Positions 17,010 through 23,145 of a stretch of 26,376 nucleotides of DNA are shown here, one piece after another. The DNA comes from a virus. The stretch lies in the IMG/VR virus record IMGVR_UViG_3300046007_003321, positions 1-26,376 of that record. The stretch is one strand, 5' to 3'. A program made the position numbers and the translations under genes. Under the pieces are notes generated by a model. That model was not told the origin of the DNA. It did no database searches and saw only the letters and a list, made by a program, of their open reading frames with translations. The number at the start of each line of letters is the position of its first letter. The stretch's first letter is position 1.

Positions 17010-17353
17010 TTCGCCTCCCATGCAAGGGCTTGCTTGCTCATCTCGGGCATGATCGTTGCCGACATCGGATAGTTCTCTGGATACCACATGCACATCTGCG
17101 ATGCGGCCTCCTTCGTGAGAATCTCAAGGCCCTTCGTCATCGGCCTCTTTGAGCCAATGCCGTACAGTGCCATCGCCTTCATAATCAGGTCGGGGCACTT
17201 GTGATGCTGCGATCCAGACTTGTGGTCCCACGCCATCAACAGCAGGCGAACGCAGCGACGAGCAGACTCCCTGCCGACCCGAAGCTGATGATTAGCCGGG
17301 TGCATGATCGGGCACATGCCAACGATGAAGTCCAAGAACTGACTGCAGTCCAC
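17006..17353 (-). CDS. Conserved small phage protein, unknown function
   Basis: 115 residues from a GTG two bases after the upstream stop, with a good GGAGG Shine-Dalgarno nine bases before it; the longer open frame upstream overlaps the metalloprotein gene and reads poorly. The protein is rich in Met, Cys and His (VGMCPIMHP, GSQHHKCPDLIMKAM, ASQMCMWYPENYP), with a basic helix RESARRCVRLLLMAWDHK. No known motif. It is coupled by ATGA to the probable terminase small subunit, so it might act in packaging; a metal site is possible from the Cys/His content but not shown. Confidence 0.68.
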   Translation of the reverse strand: MDCSQFLDFIVGMCPIMHPANHQLRVGRESARRCVRLLLMAWDHKSGSQHHKCPDLIMKAMALYGIGSKRPMTKGLEILTKEAASQMCMWYPENYPMSATIMPEMSKQALAWEAK

Positions 17354-17354
17354 C

Positions 17355-17690
17355 TTAATCCTCCAGCAGCCACGAGGTTTCAATCTCGTGCTTAATGGCC
17401 CCGAAAATACTGTCCCGCTCCTCGCACCAAGTGCCGCCAGATATGTGCCAGCGTAGCACATGCGCCCACTCGTGCCACAATGTTTGCATCGTCTGATCGA
17501 CCGTTAAGTTGTTCCGTATCTTGATTGTCACGCTCGTAACGTGCCCATCCTCCATCGCAGCGAAAGACATACCAACGGAATCGGTCAGGCTCCCGGTCGG
17601 GGCGCACAGCATCACACGCACCGGCAGCCGTGTTGGCCACCTGCGGTTGAGCCACGCAATCCACTCTCGCAAAAGCTTCCTGTTGGTCAT
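17355..17690 (-). CDS. Zincin-like HExxH metalloprotein
   Basis: 111 residues; ATG in an ATGA overlap with the gene before. It contains HEWAHVLRWH (about residues 73-82), i.e. the HExxH zinc motif with a helical context (TMQTLWHEWAH). A downstream acidic segment (CEERDS...KHEIE) could supply the third ligand. The upstream part is a small alpha/beta region (RLPVRVMLCAP, TSVTIKIRNNL). Small proteins with a 'HEWAH' motif are recurrent in phages and resemble SprT-like or minimal metallopeptidase domains. No signal peptide, so it should act in the cytoplasm or virion. Substrate unknown. Confidence 0.78.
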   Translation of the reverse strand: MTNRKLLREWIAWLNRRWPTRLPVRVMLCAPTGSLTDSVGMSFAAMEDGHVTSVTIKIRNNLTVDQTMQTLWHEWAHVLRWHISGGTWCEERDSIFGAIKHEIETSWLLED

Positions 17691-17956
17691 TTGCTTCCAC
17701 TGATGATCTCGCCTAATTTATCAAGATGCTTGTACTGCTCCGTCGCGTCTCCGATCAATCGGCCACGAATGCGAACCACTTCGACCTTTCCGCCCGGTAC
17801 GGTATCGACGTACAGCCGAGTCTCGTCGCCTTCGGTGACAGGGATGACAATCGCTTTGCCAAGTGTGATGTACGATTGCGATTGCTGCGCGGGCTGGTGG
17901 TTCGTGAAGAACACGACCGCCATGCCTGCTGCGAAACCGATAAGTAGCTCTTTCAT
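17687..17956 (-). CDS. Small membrane-anchored protein
   Basis: 89 residues; the ATG is in an ATGA overlap with the preceding 51-residue gene, which excludes the longer Arg/Gly-rich upstream extension. Residues about 4-18 (LLIGFAAGMAVVFFT) form one membrane segment or uncleaved signal, followed by a soluble beta-rich domain (YITLGKAIVIPVTEGDET, KVEVVRIRGRLIG) and a charged end (EQYKHLDKLGEI). A periplasmic orientation is expected. It belongs to a run of single-span small proteins that may include the holin and spanin functions; which does what cannot be told from sequence. Confidence 0.72.
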   Translation of the reverse strand: MKELLIGFAAGMAVVFFTNHQPAQQSQSYITLGKAIVIPVTEGDETRLYVDTVPGGKVEVVRIRGRLIGDATEQYKHLDKLGEIISGSK

Positions 17957-18108
17957 TTGCGAAACGCCTCTATGACTTTTGCGATTGCCAGGATTCCGAG
18001 CGCGACAGCGCCGATCACTACGCCAACCGCCACCGCCTGCACGCAATCAACCATCTGCGGGATCAGGTGCAGGTACTCTCGAATCAGGTCTAGCACTGGT
18101 CGGTTCAT
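17953..18108 (-). CDS. 51-residue single-span membrane protein (holin-like size)
   Basis: A short gene tied on both sides by ATGA overlaps (with the 113-residue protein before and the 89-residue protein after). The protein starts MNRPVLDLIREYLHLIPQ, contains one long hydrophobic helix (about residues 24-44, VQAVAVGVVIGAVALGILAI) and ends with a basic patch (EAFRK). Size and topology fit a small holin, antiholin or other membrane peptide. No specific family is recognised. The exact double coupling makes it very likely real. Confidence 0.72.
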   Translation of the reverse strand: MNRPVLDLIREYLHLIPQMVDCVQAVAVGVVIGAVALGILAIAKVIEAFRK

Positions 18109-18446
18109 TTTGGCAGGACCGCGATTGGCTTGCGGTCTTCCTTCATGATATCAAGTATTTGGTTTACGTGCTTCTCGTGCCTGTCGTTCGACTCGTGAAA
18201 GGATGCGATCACTTTATCCAGCGACTTGTCGTACGCGACAGCCTGCTTCTCGTATCCTGAATTGATCTCTTTCAGGTGTGATGGTATCACATACTCCGCC
18301 GTGTAGTAACCTATGCCCATTACGGCAATCAGCATTACTACAGCTAGCACGGCGACTGGCGGCTGGCCGAACAGCCAATTCGCCCCGGCGCGTGCTACCT
18401 CTTCTGTCGCGTTTCCTAGTGCCTTACTTGCGTCTGTCGTGCTCAC
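18105..18446 (-). CDS. Membrane protein with periplasmic coiled coil (spanin/holin-accessory-like)
   Basis: 113 residues from a GTG that overlaps the upstream TGA by four bases (GTGA) with GGAGGCAGG in front; the longer upstream frame is rejected. A short amphipathic N-terminus (TTDASKALGNATEEVARAG) leads to one membrane helix (about residues 31-48, VAVLAVVMLIAVMGIGYY), then a long charged helical region (HLKEINSGYEKQAVAYDKSL, SFHESNDRHEKHVNQI) ending in ILDIMKEDRKP. One N-terminal span plus an external coiled coil is the layout of inner-membrane spanins (Rz-like), but an outer-membrane partner lipoprotein is not obvious. Role inferred. Confidence 0.68.
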   Translation of the reverse strand: MSTTDASKALGNATEEVARAGANWLFGQPPVAVLAVVMLIAVMGIGYYTAEYVIPSHLKEINSGYEKQAVAYDKSLDKVIASFHESNDRHEKHVNQILDIMKEDRKPIAVLPK

Positions 18447-18763
18447 TGATCCTGCCTCCGATGGAGTACCTCGACCTTCCGTGGCAAGATTACTGTTCGC
18501 TTTTCGTCCATCCATTGCCCGATGATGCGACAACGTGACGCAACGCGAATGCCTTCTTTTGTCTCTCGGTCAATCATGTGGTGCGCAGTGATCGTTCGCA
18601 CATTCGTCTCCCACACGCCATTGCCAACCGAGTAGTCCATGAACCACCCGCTGATGCGATGCACCTCATTGCCACCCCACGGTGCCCAGTGATCTACGTC
18701 CACGACGATATCGCAGTGGTCAACGGCAATGGGATGCCACAGTGCCAAGAGCAGAAATATCAT
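18443..18763 (-). CDS. Small protein with hydrophobic N-terminus, unknown function
   Basis: 106 residues; the ATG makes an ATGA overlap with the peptidase gene upstream. The first ~14 residues (MIFLLLALWHPIAV) are hydrophobic and may be a signal peptide, although no basic residue precedes them. The rest is polar and rich in Asp, His, Trp and Arg (DIVVDVDHWAPWGG, TITAHHMIDRETKEG). No conserved motif is recognised. As it is translationally coupled between the secreted-type peptidase and the spanin-like gene, it probably belongs to the same export or lysis function. Confidence 0.65.
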   Translation of the reverse strand: MIFLLLALWHPIAVDHCDIVVDVDHWAPWGGNEVHRISGWFMDYSVGNGVWETNVRTITAHHMIDRETKEGIRVASRCRIIGQWMDEKRTVILPRKVEVLHRRQDQ

Positions 18764-20568
18764 GGCATCACCACCGCTCGGATAGCGAAAGCCTCTTGTG
18801 CGGCCTGAGCAATTGTGCCTTCAGAGTCAATGCCGAAGCCGTACTCTAAGTCACCGCCAGCGACACCCCACTTACCCCACGAGTTAGCGTACTTGACGTA
18901 CAGCTTGCCGTCCTTAATGAACGCGCGGACGTAGCAGATGGAGTGGCCTTGGCGACCGACGACCACAGGCATGTTGAGCAGCAAGCATGTGATAAGCTGC
19001 TTCGTGCCACGCACAGAGAAGAACTCGGTGCAGCGGAAGTGCTTGGCGGTCGGCTGCCAGTCCGATGGATACGGCGTGCTCCAGCCGGTGTTCGGCATTA
19101 CCTTGTCGCCGAAGCGAGCGCGGTTCTGCTCGTTGTCTAGCGGCAAGATGCCTCGCTCTTTCATTTCCATGATGCCATCAGACACCATAGCGCCACTGCC
19201 AGGGCTTGAGCCGATCCGCTTGTACAAGCTCATCGCCGACAAGTGGATCACATTGCTCTTGCCAAACTGCTTCGCCTGCACAATCTCTTGCGATTGCGCA
19301 GTGGCGTTGGCGACACAGTTACCTGAGATCAGCACGGTTCCATTACGGCGAGTAATAAGCGTGCTATTAGCAACTGTGGCGCAGTACACCTTGCCAGTGT
19401 ACTTGCGAGTCTCGATGTGCAGCTTGCGACACAAGGTCAATTCGTCGGTCTTCGAGATCGACAGGACGTATTGCTCGCCACCAGATACTCGGCGACCGTC
19501 GTTCATGACGGAAGATCGCGGCGGCTTAATTCCAATCTTTCCTCGCTTACCAATGCGAAGGTGCAACTCCTGTAAATCGTCAATAAGCTGCTTGCTTGAA
19601 CTGAAGAACTGCGGATTACCAGCCTCGGCTCGCGCGTGAGTCTGATCTCCGAAGTATTCCATGAACAAACGAATCTGTCGCTCGCTAGCCACCTTGATTA
19701 GGTCTGGCACCTTCTTGTGGCGAGCGCCGAAGCCCTTGCCGTCGTACATGTTGTGCAACAGCCACTTTCGTAGCGCATGAGCGCCATATCGATAGAAAAC
19801 GCCTGGACGACTCGGCTGCTCAGTGAATCCTGTTCGATCGGCAAGTTCCTTGATCTTTTGGTAGCGAGACTTATTAAAGCAGCAGAAGCCAACACTGTTG
19901 CCAGATGAGGTCGGCTTACTGGCATATCCATCGGATACCAGTACCGAGATGAGTGCGATCAAGTCGTCGCCACGATACTCGCGGTCTCCTTCGATTCCAA
20001 GCTCAATAAGCTCTGTGCCGATATGGCCAGTCGGCGCTGACATGAGGCCAGCACACCAACCGAGCTTTCCGGCTTCAGTAAACGTGTAATTGCTTGCGAG
20101 CTTGCGATCTGGCTCTGACCACTTGCGCACATACATGCGGTGGTTTGGCGTCACACCGAAGTCGACGCGACTGTTCTTGCTGTACACAATGTCGCCATCG
20201 TAGTCGTACACGTGCTTTTGCTGTGGTGCCTGGAATTCAAGCAGGCCAGTCTCTTGGTTCACGGTGCCAAGCAGGTCGCTCCAGTTGTACTCAGGCCACG
20301 GCACCCACCCTTTCTCGGTGAGGACTTCGGTATCGTCGAGGTGACAGCTCCCTTCGTTCGCCTGGCTATAAATCCGCGTCACCAGATAGTCGAGCGACGA
20401 CTTCTCAAGCTCCTGCTTCGCCATCAACGCTGGCCAGTCGCCTTCGTTGATGATCTGCACGGAGTCGCCGACGTTCATACAGACGTTCATCGAGCCCATG
20501 CCAGCGAAACCACCGGCATAGTTCGGGTCTTTTGTGAAGTCAACGTCAACAAATTTGTCGTCAAACAT
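18760..20568 (-). CDS. Papain-family (C1A) cysteine peptidase interrupted by an intein at its catalytic Cys
   Basis: 602 residues including a 343-residue intein (75-417); spliced length 259. Joined exteins read NEGS-CVANATAQ, equivalent to the papain 'GSCWAF' active-site helix with Cys418 as nucleophile. The other catalytic residues are His542 (GRQGHSICYV) and Asn562 in the diagnostic ANSWGKWGVAGG. No propeptide or cleavable signal is evident, although an N-terminal 74-residue lead precedes the site. Start ATG in a TAATG overlap. It lies among small secreted and membrane genes; the likely role is a cytoplasmic or lysis/entry protease, but a virion maturation role is possible. Until the intein splices the enzyme cannot be active. 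Confidence 0.9.
   Translation of the reverse strand: MFDDKFVDVDFTKDPNYAGGFAGMGSMNVCMNVGDSVQIINEGDWPALMAKQELEKSSLDYLVTRIYSQANEGSCHLDDTEVLTEKGWVPWPEYNWSDLLGTVNQETGLLEFQAPQQKHVYDYDGDIVYSKNSRVDFGVTPNHRMYVRKWSEPDRKLASNYTFTEAGKLGWCAGLMSAPTGHIGTELIELGIEGDREYRGDDLIALISVLVSDGYASKPTSSGNSVGFCCFNKSRYQKIKELADRTGFTEQPSRPGVFYRYGAHALRKWLLHNMYDGKGFGARHKKVPDLIKVASERQIRLFMEYFGDQTHARAEAGNPQFFSSSKQLIDDLQELHLRIGKRGKIGIKPPRSSVMNDGRRVSGGEQYVLSISKTDELTLCRKLHIETRKYTGKVYCATVANSTLITRRNGTVLISGNCVANATAQSQEIVQAKQFGKSNVIHLSAMSLYKRIGSSPGSGAMVSDGIMEMKERGILPLDNEQNRARFGDKVMPNTGWSTPYPSDWQPTAKHFRCTEFFSVRGTKQLITCLLLNMPVVVGRQGHSICYVRAFIKDGKLYVKYANSWGKWGVAGGDLEYGFGIDSEGTIAQAAQEAFAIRAVVMP
19318..20346 (-). mobile_element. Class 1-type intein with degenerate LAGLIDADG domain inside the C1A peptidase
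   Basis: Residues 75-417 of the peptidase precursor. The N-terminus is Cys75 (CHLDDTEVLTEKGW, block A), block B has TPNHRMYV (His143), block F/G reads VYCATVANSTLITRRNG then VLISGN followed by extein Cys418. The terminal Asn is present but the usual penultimate His is Gly (SGN); block F position 4 is Cys396 rather than the common Asp. The central region carries LAGLIDADG-like motifs (ALISVLVSDGYA near 205-216; RQIRLFMEYFGDQT near 297-310). The second is poorly matched at the Gly/acidic positions, so endonuclease activity is doubtful. It differs in class from the terminase intein. Confidence 0.9.
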
Positions 20569-20954
20569 TAGCTACCCTTTGACAGTGCAATGATCTCGGC
20601 AGCGGTCTGCGGGCACGGCTTGCGGAGAATAAGAGATTCGCCAGTCTCGTTGGCGATGATAAGCTCGGGCACGGCGTACGGCTTAAACCGCTCCAAGATT
20701 GGCAGCGGCTTGTCGTCGTAGCCAACCGTGTCCTTGTCTAAGAAAAGATACTTGTGCCCGCCGTCAGCGATGTATTTCGCAGCATCACCGCTATTTAGAG
20801 ACACGGCAAGATTGCCGATCCACGGAGTGTCGCTCCCGCTCTCGTGGACAACCATGATCGTCTGCTTGCCTGACGGCACGACGACACCGCCGCCACCCTG
20901 CGCGAACGCAAAGAGCAGCACCAATCCAATAATGATGATGCCTTTAGCGTTCAT
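20568..20954 (-). CDS. Secreted thioredoxin-fold-like protein lacking a CxxC
   Basis: 128 residues; ATG in a TAATG overlap with the upstream gene. Signal peptide: a basic N-terminus (MNAK), hydrophobic core GIIIIGLVLLFAFA and a probable cut near AFAQG. The mature part has an alternating beta/alpha order with TIMVVHESGSDTPW at the thioredoxin active-site position but no Cys pair, then KYLFLDKDT, and a cis-Pro-like YAVPELIIANETGE strand-turn. This suggests a non-redox thioredoxin-fold protein exported by the host. It lies two genes downstream of the CPNC thioredoxin-like protein and just before the peptidase. Fold assignment is moderate; function unknown. Confidence 0.65.
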   Translation of the reverse strand: MNAKGIIIIGLVLLFAFAQGGGGVVVPSGKQTIMVVHESGSDTPWIGNLAVSLNSGDAAKYIADGGHKYLFLDKDTVGYDDKPLPILERFKPYAVPELIIANETGESLILRKPCPQTAAEIIALSKGS

Positions 20955-21193
20955 TACTTCTTCAGTGCCTCAATTTTGGCGTCGAGTGCTGCAAGCTGCT
21001 CCGAGATCGAAGCGACATTCTGCTTTAACTGGTCAGCACTGAACACCTTGCCACGAACCCACGCAATCATCTTGTCGCCCACATCGGGCACAAGATACGT
21101 GAGCAGAATAATGAGCGTGCAACCAAGTGCGTACCACTTGGTAATGAACGCAATGATGCCAGCGAGATTCAACGCGCCATTCAGGATTTCCAT
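20954..21193 (-). CDS. Small membrane protein with C-terminal coiled coil (holin-like)
   Basis: 79 residues with a good AGGAG Shine-Dalgarno, nine bases after the thioredoxin-like gene. There are one or two hydrophobic segments (GALNLAGIIAFITKWYA and LGCTLIILLTYLVP, about residues 6-36), then a soluble end with an amphipathic helix (ADQLKQNVASISEQLAALDA) suited to oligomerisation. This is a typical holin-like layout: short, membrane part first, charged C-terminus (ALKK). It sits in a cluster of membrane and export genes, which supports a lysis role, but a structural membrane protein cannot be excluded. Confidence 0.68.
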   Translation of the reverse strand: MEILNGALNLAGIIAFITKWYALGCTLIILLTYLVPDVGDKMIAWVRGKVFSADQLKQNVASISEQLAALDAKIEALKK

Positions 21194-21202
21194 CTTACTC
21201 TC

Positions 21203-21586
21203 CTATTTTGTAGCCGCACTTGACGAACCACTCGCCAGCATGGCTGCTTTGATTTTATTCGTGTCAGCGCCTACGATGCGGGCCGACTCTTCATAGCCAC
21301 TGCCATTCCACTGGTACACTATCACGGTCGGCAGTGCCCGCACCTTGAGCCCCGATGTGTACTGACTCTTGTCGTCAAGCTCGACGCACGCGGCGTTTGA
21401 CTTGACCGCACACTCGCGGAACACCTTCCTTGCTTCCGGGCAGTTTGGGCACCACTCAGCGCCGACGTACACGCAGAACTTACCGGCCAGCTTCCCCGAC
21501 TCATACGCCACAGCGTACGGATCGCGTGTCACCGGAGCAGGCTGCGTGTTCTGCATACACACGAGCATGACGAGTTCAAAAAGCAT
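21203..21586 (-). CDS. Thioredoxin-like protein with CPNC active site
   Basis: 127 residues from ATG 21586, which overlaps the upstream holin-like gene by 11 bases; the longer N-terminal extension reads through that gene and is rejected. The first ~11 residues (MLFELVMLVCM) are hydrophobic and could anchor or export the protein. The redox motif is GAEWCPNCPEARK (about residues 43-55). The fold continues with CVELDDKS, VRALPTVIVYQWNG (cis-Pro in the LPT position) and a final helix. It would reduce or shuffle disulfides, probably outside the cytoplasm. Phage thioredoxins usually act in replication; an exported one next to the peptidase suggests a partner role there. Confidence 0.82.
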   Translation of the reverse strand: MLFELVMLVCMQNTQPAPVTRDPYAVAYESGKLAGKFCVYVGAEWCPNCPEARKVFRECAVKSNAACVELDDKSQYTSGLKVRALPTVIVYQWNGSGYEESARIVGADTNKIKAAMLASGSSSAATK

Positions 21587-21752
21587 TGGTGTACTTCCGC
21601 AGCGCGTTGGCTGCAATCGAGAGGACAGCCACGGCAATCGGCTGGTAAACGCCGAAGTCAGCGCCGCTGACGTATTGTGTGGCGTAGGTTAGAATCGCGC
21701 CAGCCGCAGCGACGGCAGCGCCCTTGAGAACGGACTTGACTTCATCACTCAT
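21576..21752 (-). CDS. 58-residue holin-like membrane protein
   Basis: Short gene coupled on both sides: ATGA overlap with the gene before and an 11-base overlap with the thioredoxin-like gene after. The protein runs MSDEVKSVLKGAAVAAAGAI, then LTYATQYVSG, then ADFGVYQPIAVAVLSIAANA and ends LRKYTNAF. Two Ala/Val/Leu-rich hydrophobic segments (about residues 11-24 and 37-50) are separated by a polar turn, as in small two-span holins with both ends facing the cytoplasm and a basic C-terminus. No family name assigned. Confidence 0.7.
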   Translation of the reverse strand: MSDEVKSVLKGAAVAAAGAILTYATQYVSGADFGVYQPIAVAVLSIAANALRKYTNAF

Positions 21753-22069
21753 CGACGTAGCCTCACGTTATTGATTGGCATGGCGTTCCGTCGCTCGTAG
21801 TAGGTATCCTCGTCCCAGGCCGCGCGGCACTCAGCGGCACGCTTCTTGATTTGGGTCGGCGTCGGGCAGCCAGCCGGGATGATCTCATTGTAGAGAGCCA
21901 TCTCATTCTCGCTCATGCGACGCACTTCAGAAACTGGTGCCGACCATTTTTTTCCAGTTTCTAAGTTGTAGGCGGTGACTCGCTCGGCGGAGGCGTCGGT
22001 GACTGTGCCCCATCCACCGGGTCCGATGACGTAATCTCTTGGGGCGTAACCGCCTTGTCCTTTTCGCAC
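21749..22069 (-). CDS. Small hydrophilic protein, unknown function (start uncertain)
   Basis: The stop and C-terminal part are secure (AYNLETGKKWSAPVSEVRRM, then PAGCPTPTQIKKRAAECRAA), coupled by ATGA to the holin-like gene. The start is not: I chose the GTG at 22069, which has AAGGGG five bases upstream; ATGs at 22096 and 22129 are alternatives, and all lie inside the preceding Cys-rich gene. The protein has a Gly-rich beta segment (RDYVIGPGGWGTV) resembling a small barrel and a helical, charged end. No recognised family. See the finding on stacked overlaps in this region. Confidence 0.6.
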   Translation of the reverse strand: MRKGQGGYAPRDYVIGPGGWGTVTDASAERVTAYNLETGKKWSAPVSEVRRMSENEMALYNEIIPAGCPTPTQIKKRAAECRAAWDEDTYYERRNAMPINNVRLRR

Positions 22070-22386
22070 AGCCACCCCTTGCCGCCACACTGGCATTGGT
22101 GACTCAGAGTTTTGATGCAAGATTGGCATATTCGCTGCGGCTCCGAAGCACGGATTTCTGTGATTGCACTAAGCATGCACGACAGCACGTAATCCCAGTC
22201 AACTGGAACTACGCAGTCGTATCGCTTCCTGCAGCGGACAGCCTCCTTTGCCAGGGCCTTCAGGGACTTGCAGAGGTAATCTGCGTTATCCCGGAACTTG
22301 AACGCCTGGCGATTCTTCAGTGGTATGACGAATTGCCTGTCGTCGAGTATCTTCTTGAAATGCGCTACGAAATCTTTCTTGGGCAT
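21961..22386 (-). CDS. Cys-rich putative zinc-binding protein
   Basis: 141 residues from an ATG with GAGG six bases upstream; it starts 100 bases inside the preceding frame. An N-terminal helical, lysine-rich part (PKKDFVAHFKKILDDRQFVI, then YLCKSLKALAKEAVRCRKRY) is followed by VDWDYVLSCMLSAITE and a Cys cluster, CQSC-x7-CQC-x6-C (CQSCIKTLSHQCQCGGKGWL, then C), which looks like a zinc ribbon. The C-terminus is a Ser/Pro-rich tail that overlaps the next gene. A nucleic-acid or protein-binding role is plausible; function unknown. Confidence 0.68.
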   Translation of the reverse strand: MPKKDFVAHFKKILDDRQFVIPLKNRQAFKFRDNADYLCKSLKALAKEAVRCRKRYDCVVPVDWDYVLSCMLSAITEIRASEPQRICQSCIKTLSHQCQCGGKGWLCEKDKAVTPQEITSSDPVDGAQSPTPPPSESPPTT

Positions 22387-22519
22387 CGGTTTCCTCGGAA
22401 AAGAGACGCCTAGTGAACTGCTCGTTGATACTTTCAAGCATCGAATGGTACAGATCGGCCCACCGCTCGATGGCTTGCGCCATCGTTTCCTTCTCATCCT
22501 CGTCAAACAGCGTCTTCAT
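22286..22519 (-). CDS. Small acidic helical protein with MKTLFDE leader
   Basis: 77 residues, start ATG behind a perfect AGGAGGT, directly after the capsid-unit terminator. It starts MKTLFDEDEKE, the same leader found on two unrelated small genes near the right edge. Residues 10-45 form an amphipathic acidic helix (MAQAIERWADLYHSMLESIN). From about residue 48 the sequence turns into Arg/Thr/Pro-rich text (RRQAIRHTTEESPG) while the overlapping next frame becomes convincingly coding, so the real protein may end earlier or continue by a frameshift into that frame. Function unknown. Confidence 0.65.
   Translation of the reverse strand: MKTLFDEDEKETMAQAIERWADLYHSMLESINEQFTRRLFSEETDAQERFRSAFQEDTRRQAIRHTTEESPGVQVPG
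22493..22519 (-). repeat. MKTLFDE leader repeat, copy 3
   Basis: Begins ATGAAGACGCTGTTTGACGA and encodes MKTLFDEDE. Unlike the other two copies it follows a perfect AGGAGGT ribosome site and lies about 3.2 kb away, beyond the capsid unit. Confidence 0.85.
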
Positions 22520-22535
22520 AATACCTCCTGCGCAT

Positions 22536-22578
22536 AAAAAAACCCCACACCTGGATTATAGCCCAAGTGTGGGGTTTT
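22536..22578 (-). terminator. Strong Rho-independent terminator after the capsid unit
   Basis: On the minus strand a 16-bp stem (one G-U pair) with an 8-base loop GCTATAAT is followed by at least seven U (arms 22563-22578 and 22539-22554). The core is AAAACCCCACACTTGG paired to its complement. It lies 8 bases beyond the decoration-protein stop and ends just before the ribosome site of the next gene, so it separates capsid and accessory units. Confidence 0.92.
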
Positions 22579-22586
22579 GCAAGGGA

Positions 22587-23120
22587 CTAGGCCACGTAAT
22601 CGCCGCCATCTTGGATGACGAACGCGCCGGTCGCGCTGTTGGCAGCACCGGCAGTCACGCACTTCCCGATCACCATCGTGCCTGCAGCCGTGGGGCTACC
22701 GGACTTAAGAGTACCGCTTGCGTCCCAATGGACAGCTGCGGCAGTGGCTACGCCAGTACCGTCAACTTTACCATTCTGGACGAAGCCGCTCTTAATGCCC
22801 CAGAACAAGTCGTACTGCGCGATCGGAGTCGTGCCGTACTCTGGGTCAACCATGATACCGTATGCACCGACCGCATCAACGAGGCCGTTGATTCGACGGT
22901 CAATAAAGCCAGCAACTGGCTTAGCGCCGTAACCGGCGCTAGTCAGGGCTGTGCCCATATTGCGAAGGCAGATAAGCGTGGTCTCTCGACCAGTCGCACT
23001 ATCTTTCACAATGGCGGTTTTGCCTTCCAGGTTAATACCAGCGTTGGTACTGGCCAGGGTGGTGTCGCCGCCAAAGTAGGTATCACCTCGCGCAAAAGGC
23101 ATTGGATCGCCTAATGACAT
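22587..23120 (-). CDS. Probable capsid decoration / minor head protein
   Basis: 177 residues. ATG at 23120 is preceded by AGAGAGG; the upstream in-frame extension overlaps the major capsid gene and has no ribosome site. The protein is Gly/Ala/Thr-rich and low in charge, with beta-type segments (GKTAIVKDSATGRETTLICL, GAYGIMVDPEYGTTPIAQYD, TGAFVIQDGGDY). The NGxVDGTGVATAAAV stretch and TAAGTMVIGKCVTAG repeat a small-barrel pattern common in head-decoration proteins. Being directly downstream of the major capsid gene and sharing its terminator, it is probably made in amounts comparable with the capsid protein. No family verified. Confidence 0.72.
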   Translation of the reverse strand: MSLGDPMPFARGDTYFGGDTTLASTNAGINLEGKTAIVKDSATGRETTLICLRNMGTALTSAGYGAKPVAGFIDRRINGLVDAVGAYGIMVDPEYGTTPIAQYDLFWGIKSGFVQNGKVDGTGVATAAAVHWDASGTLKSGSPTAAGTMVIGKCVTAGAANSATGAFVIQDGGDYVA

Positions 23121-23145
23121 TGGAAACCTCTCTTTGTTAGTTTGA

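Noticed and set aside
18938-19639. 233-residue plus-strand open frame
   Set aside because: Antisense to the peptidase and its intein, whose motifs are unmistakable on the minus strand.
22413-23114. 233-residue plus-strand open frame
   Set aside because: Antisense to the decoration gene and the terminator; its translation is compositionally odd and it would read through a terminator hairpin.
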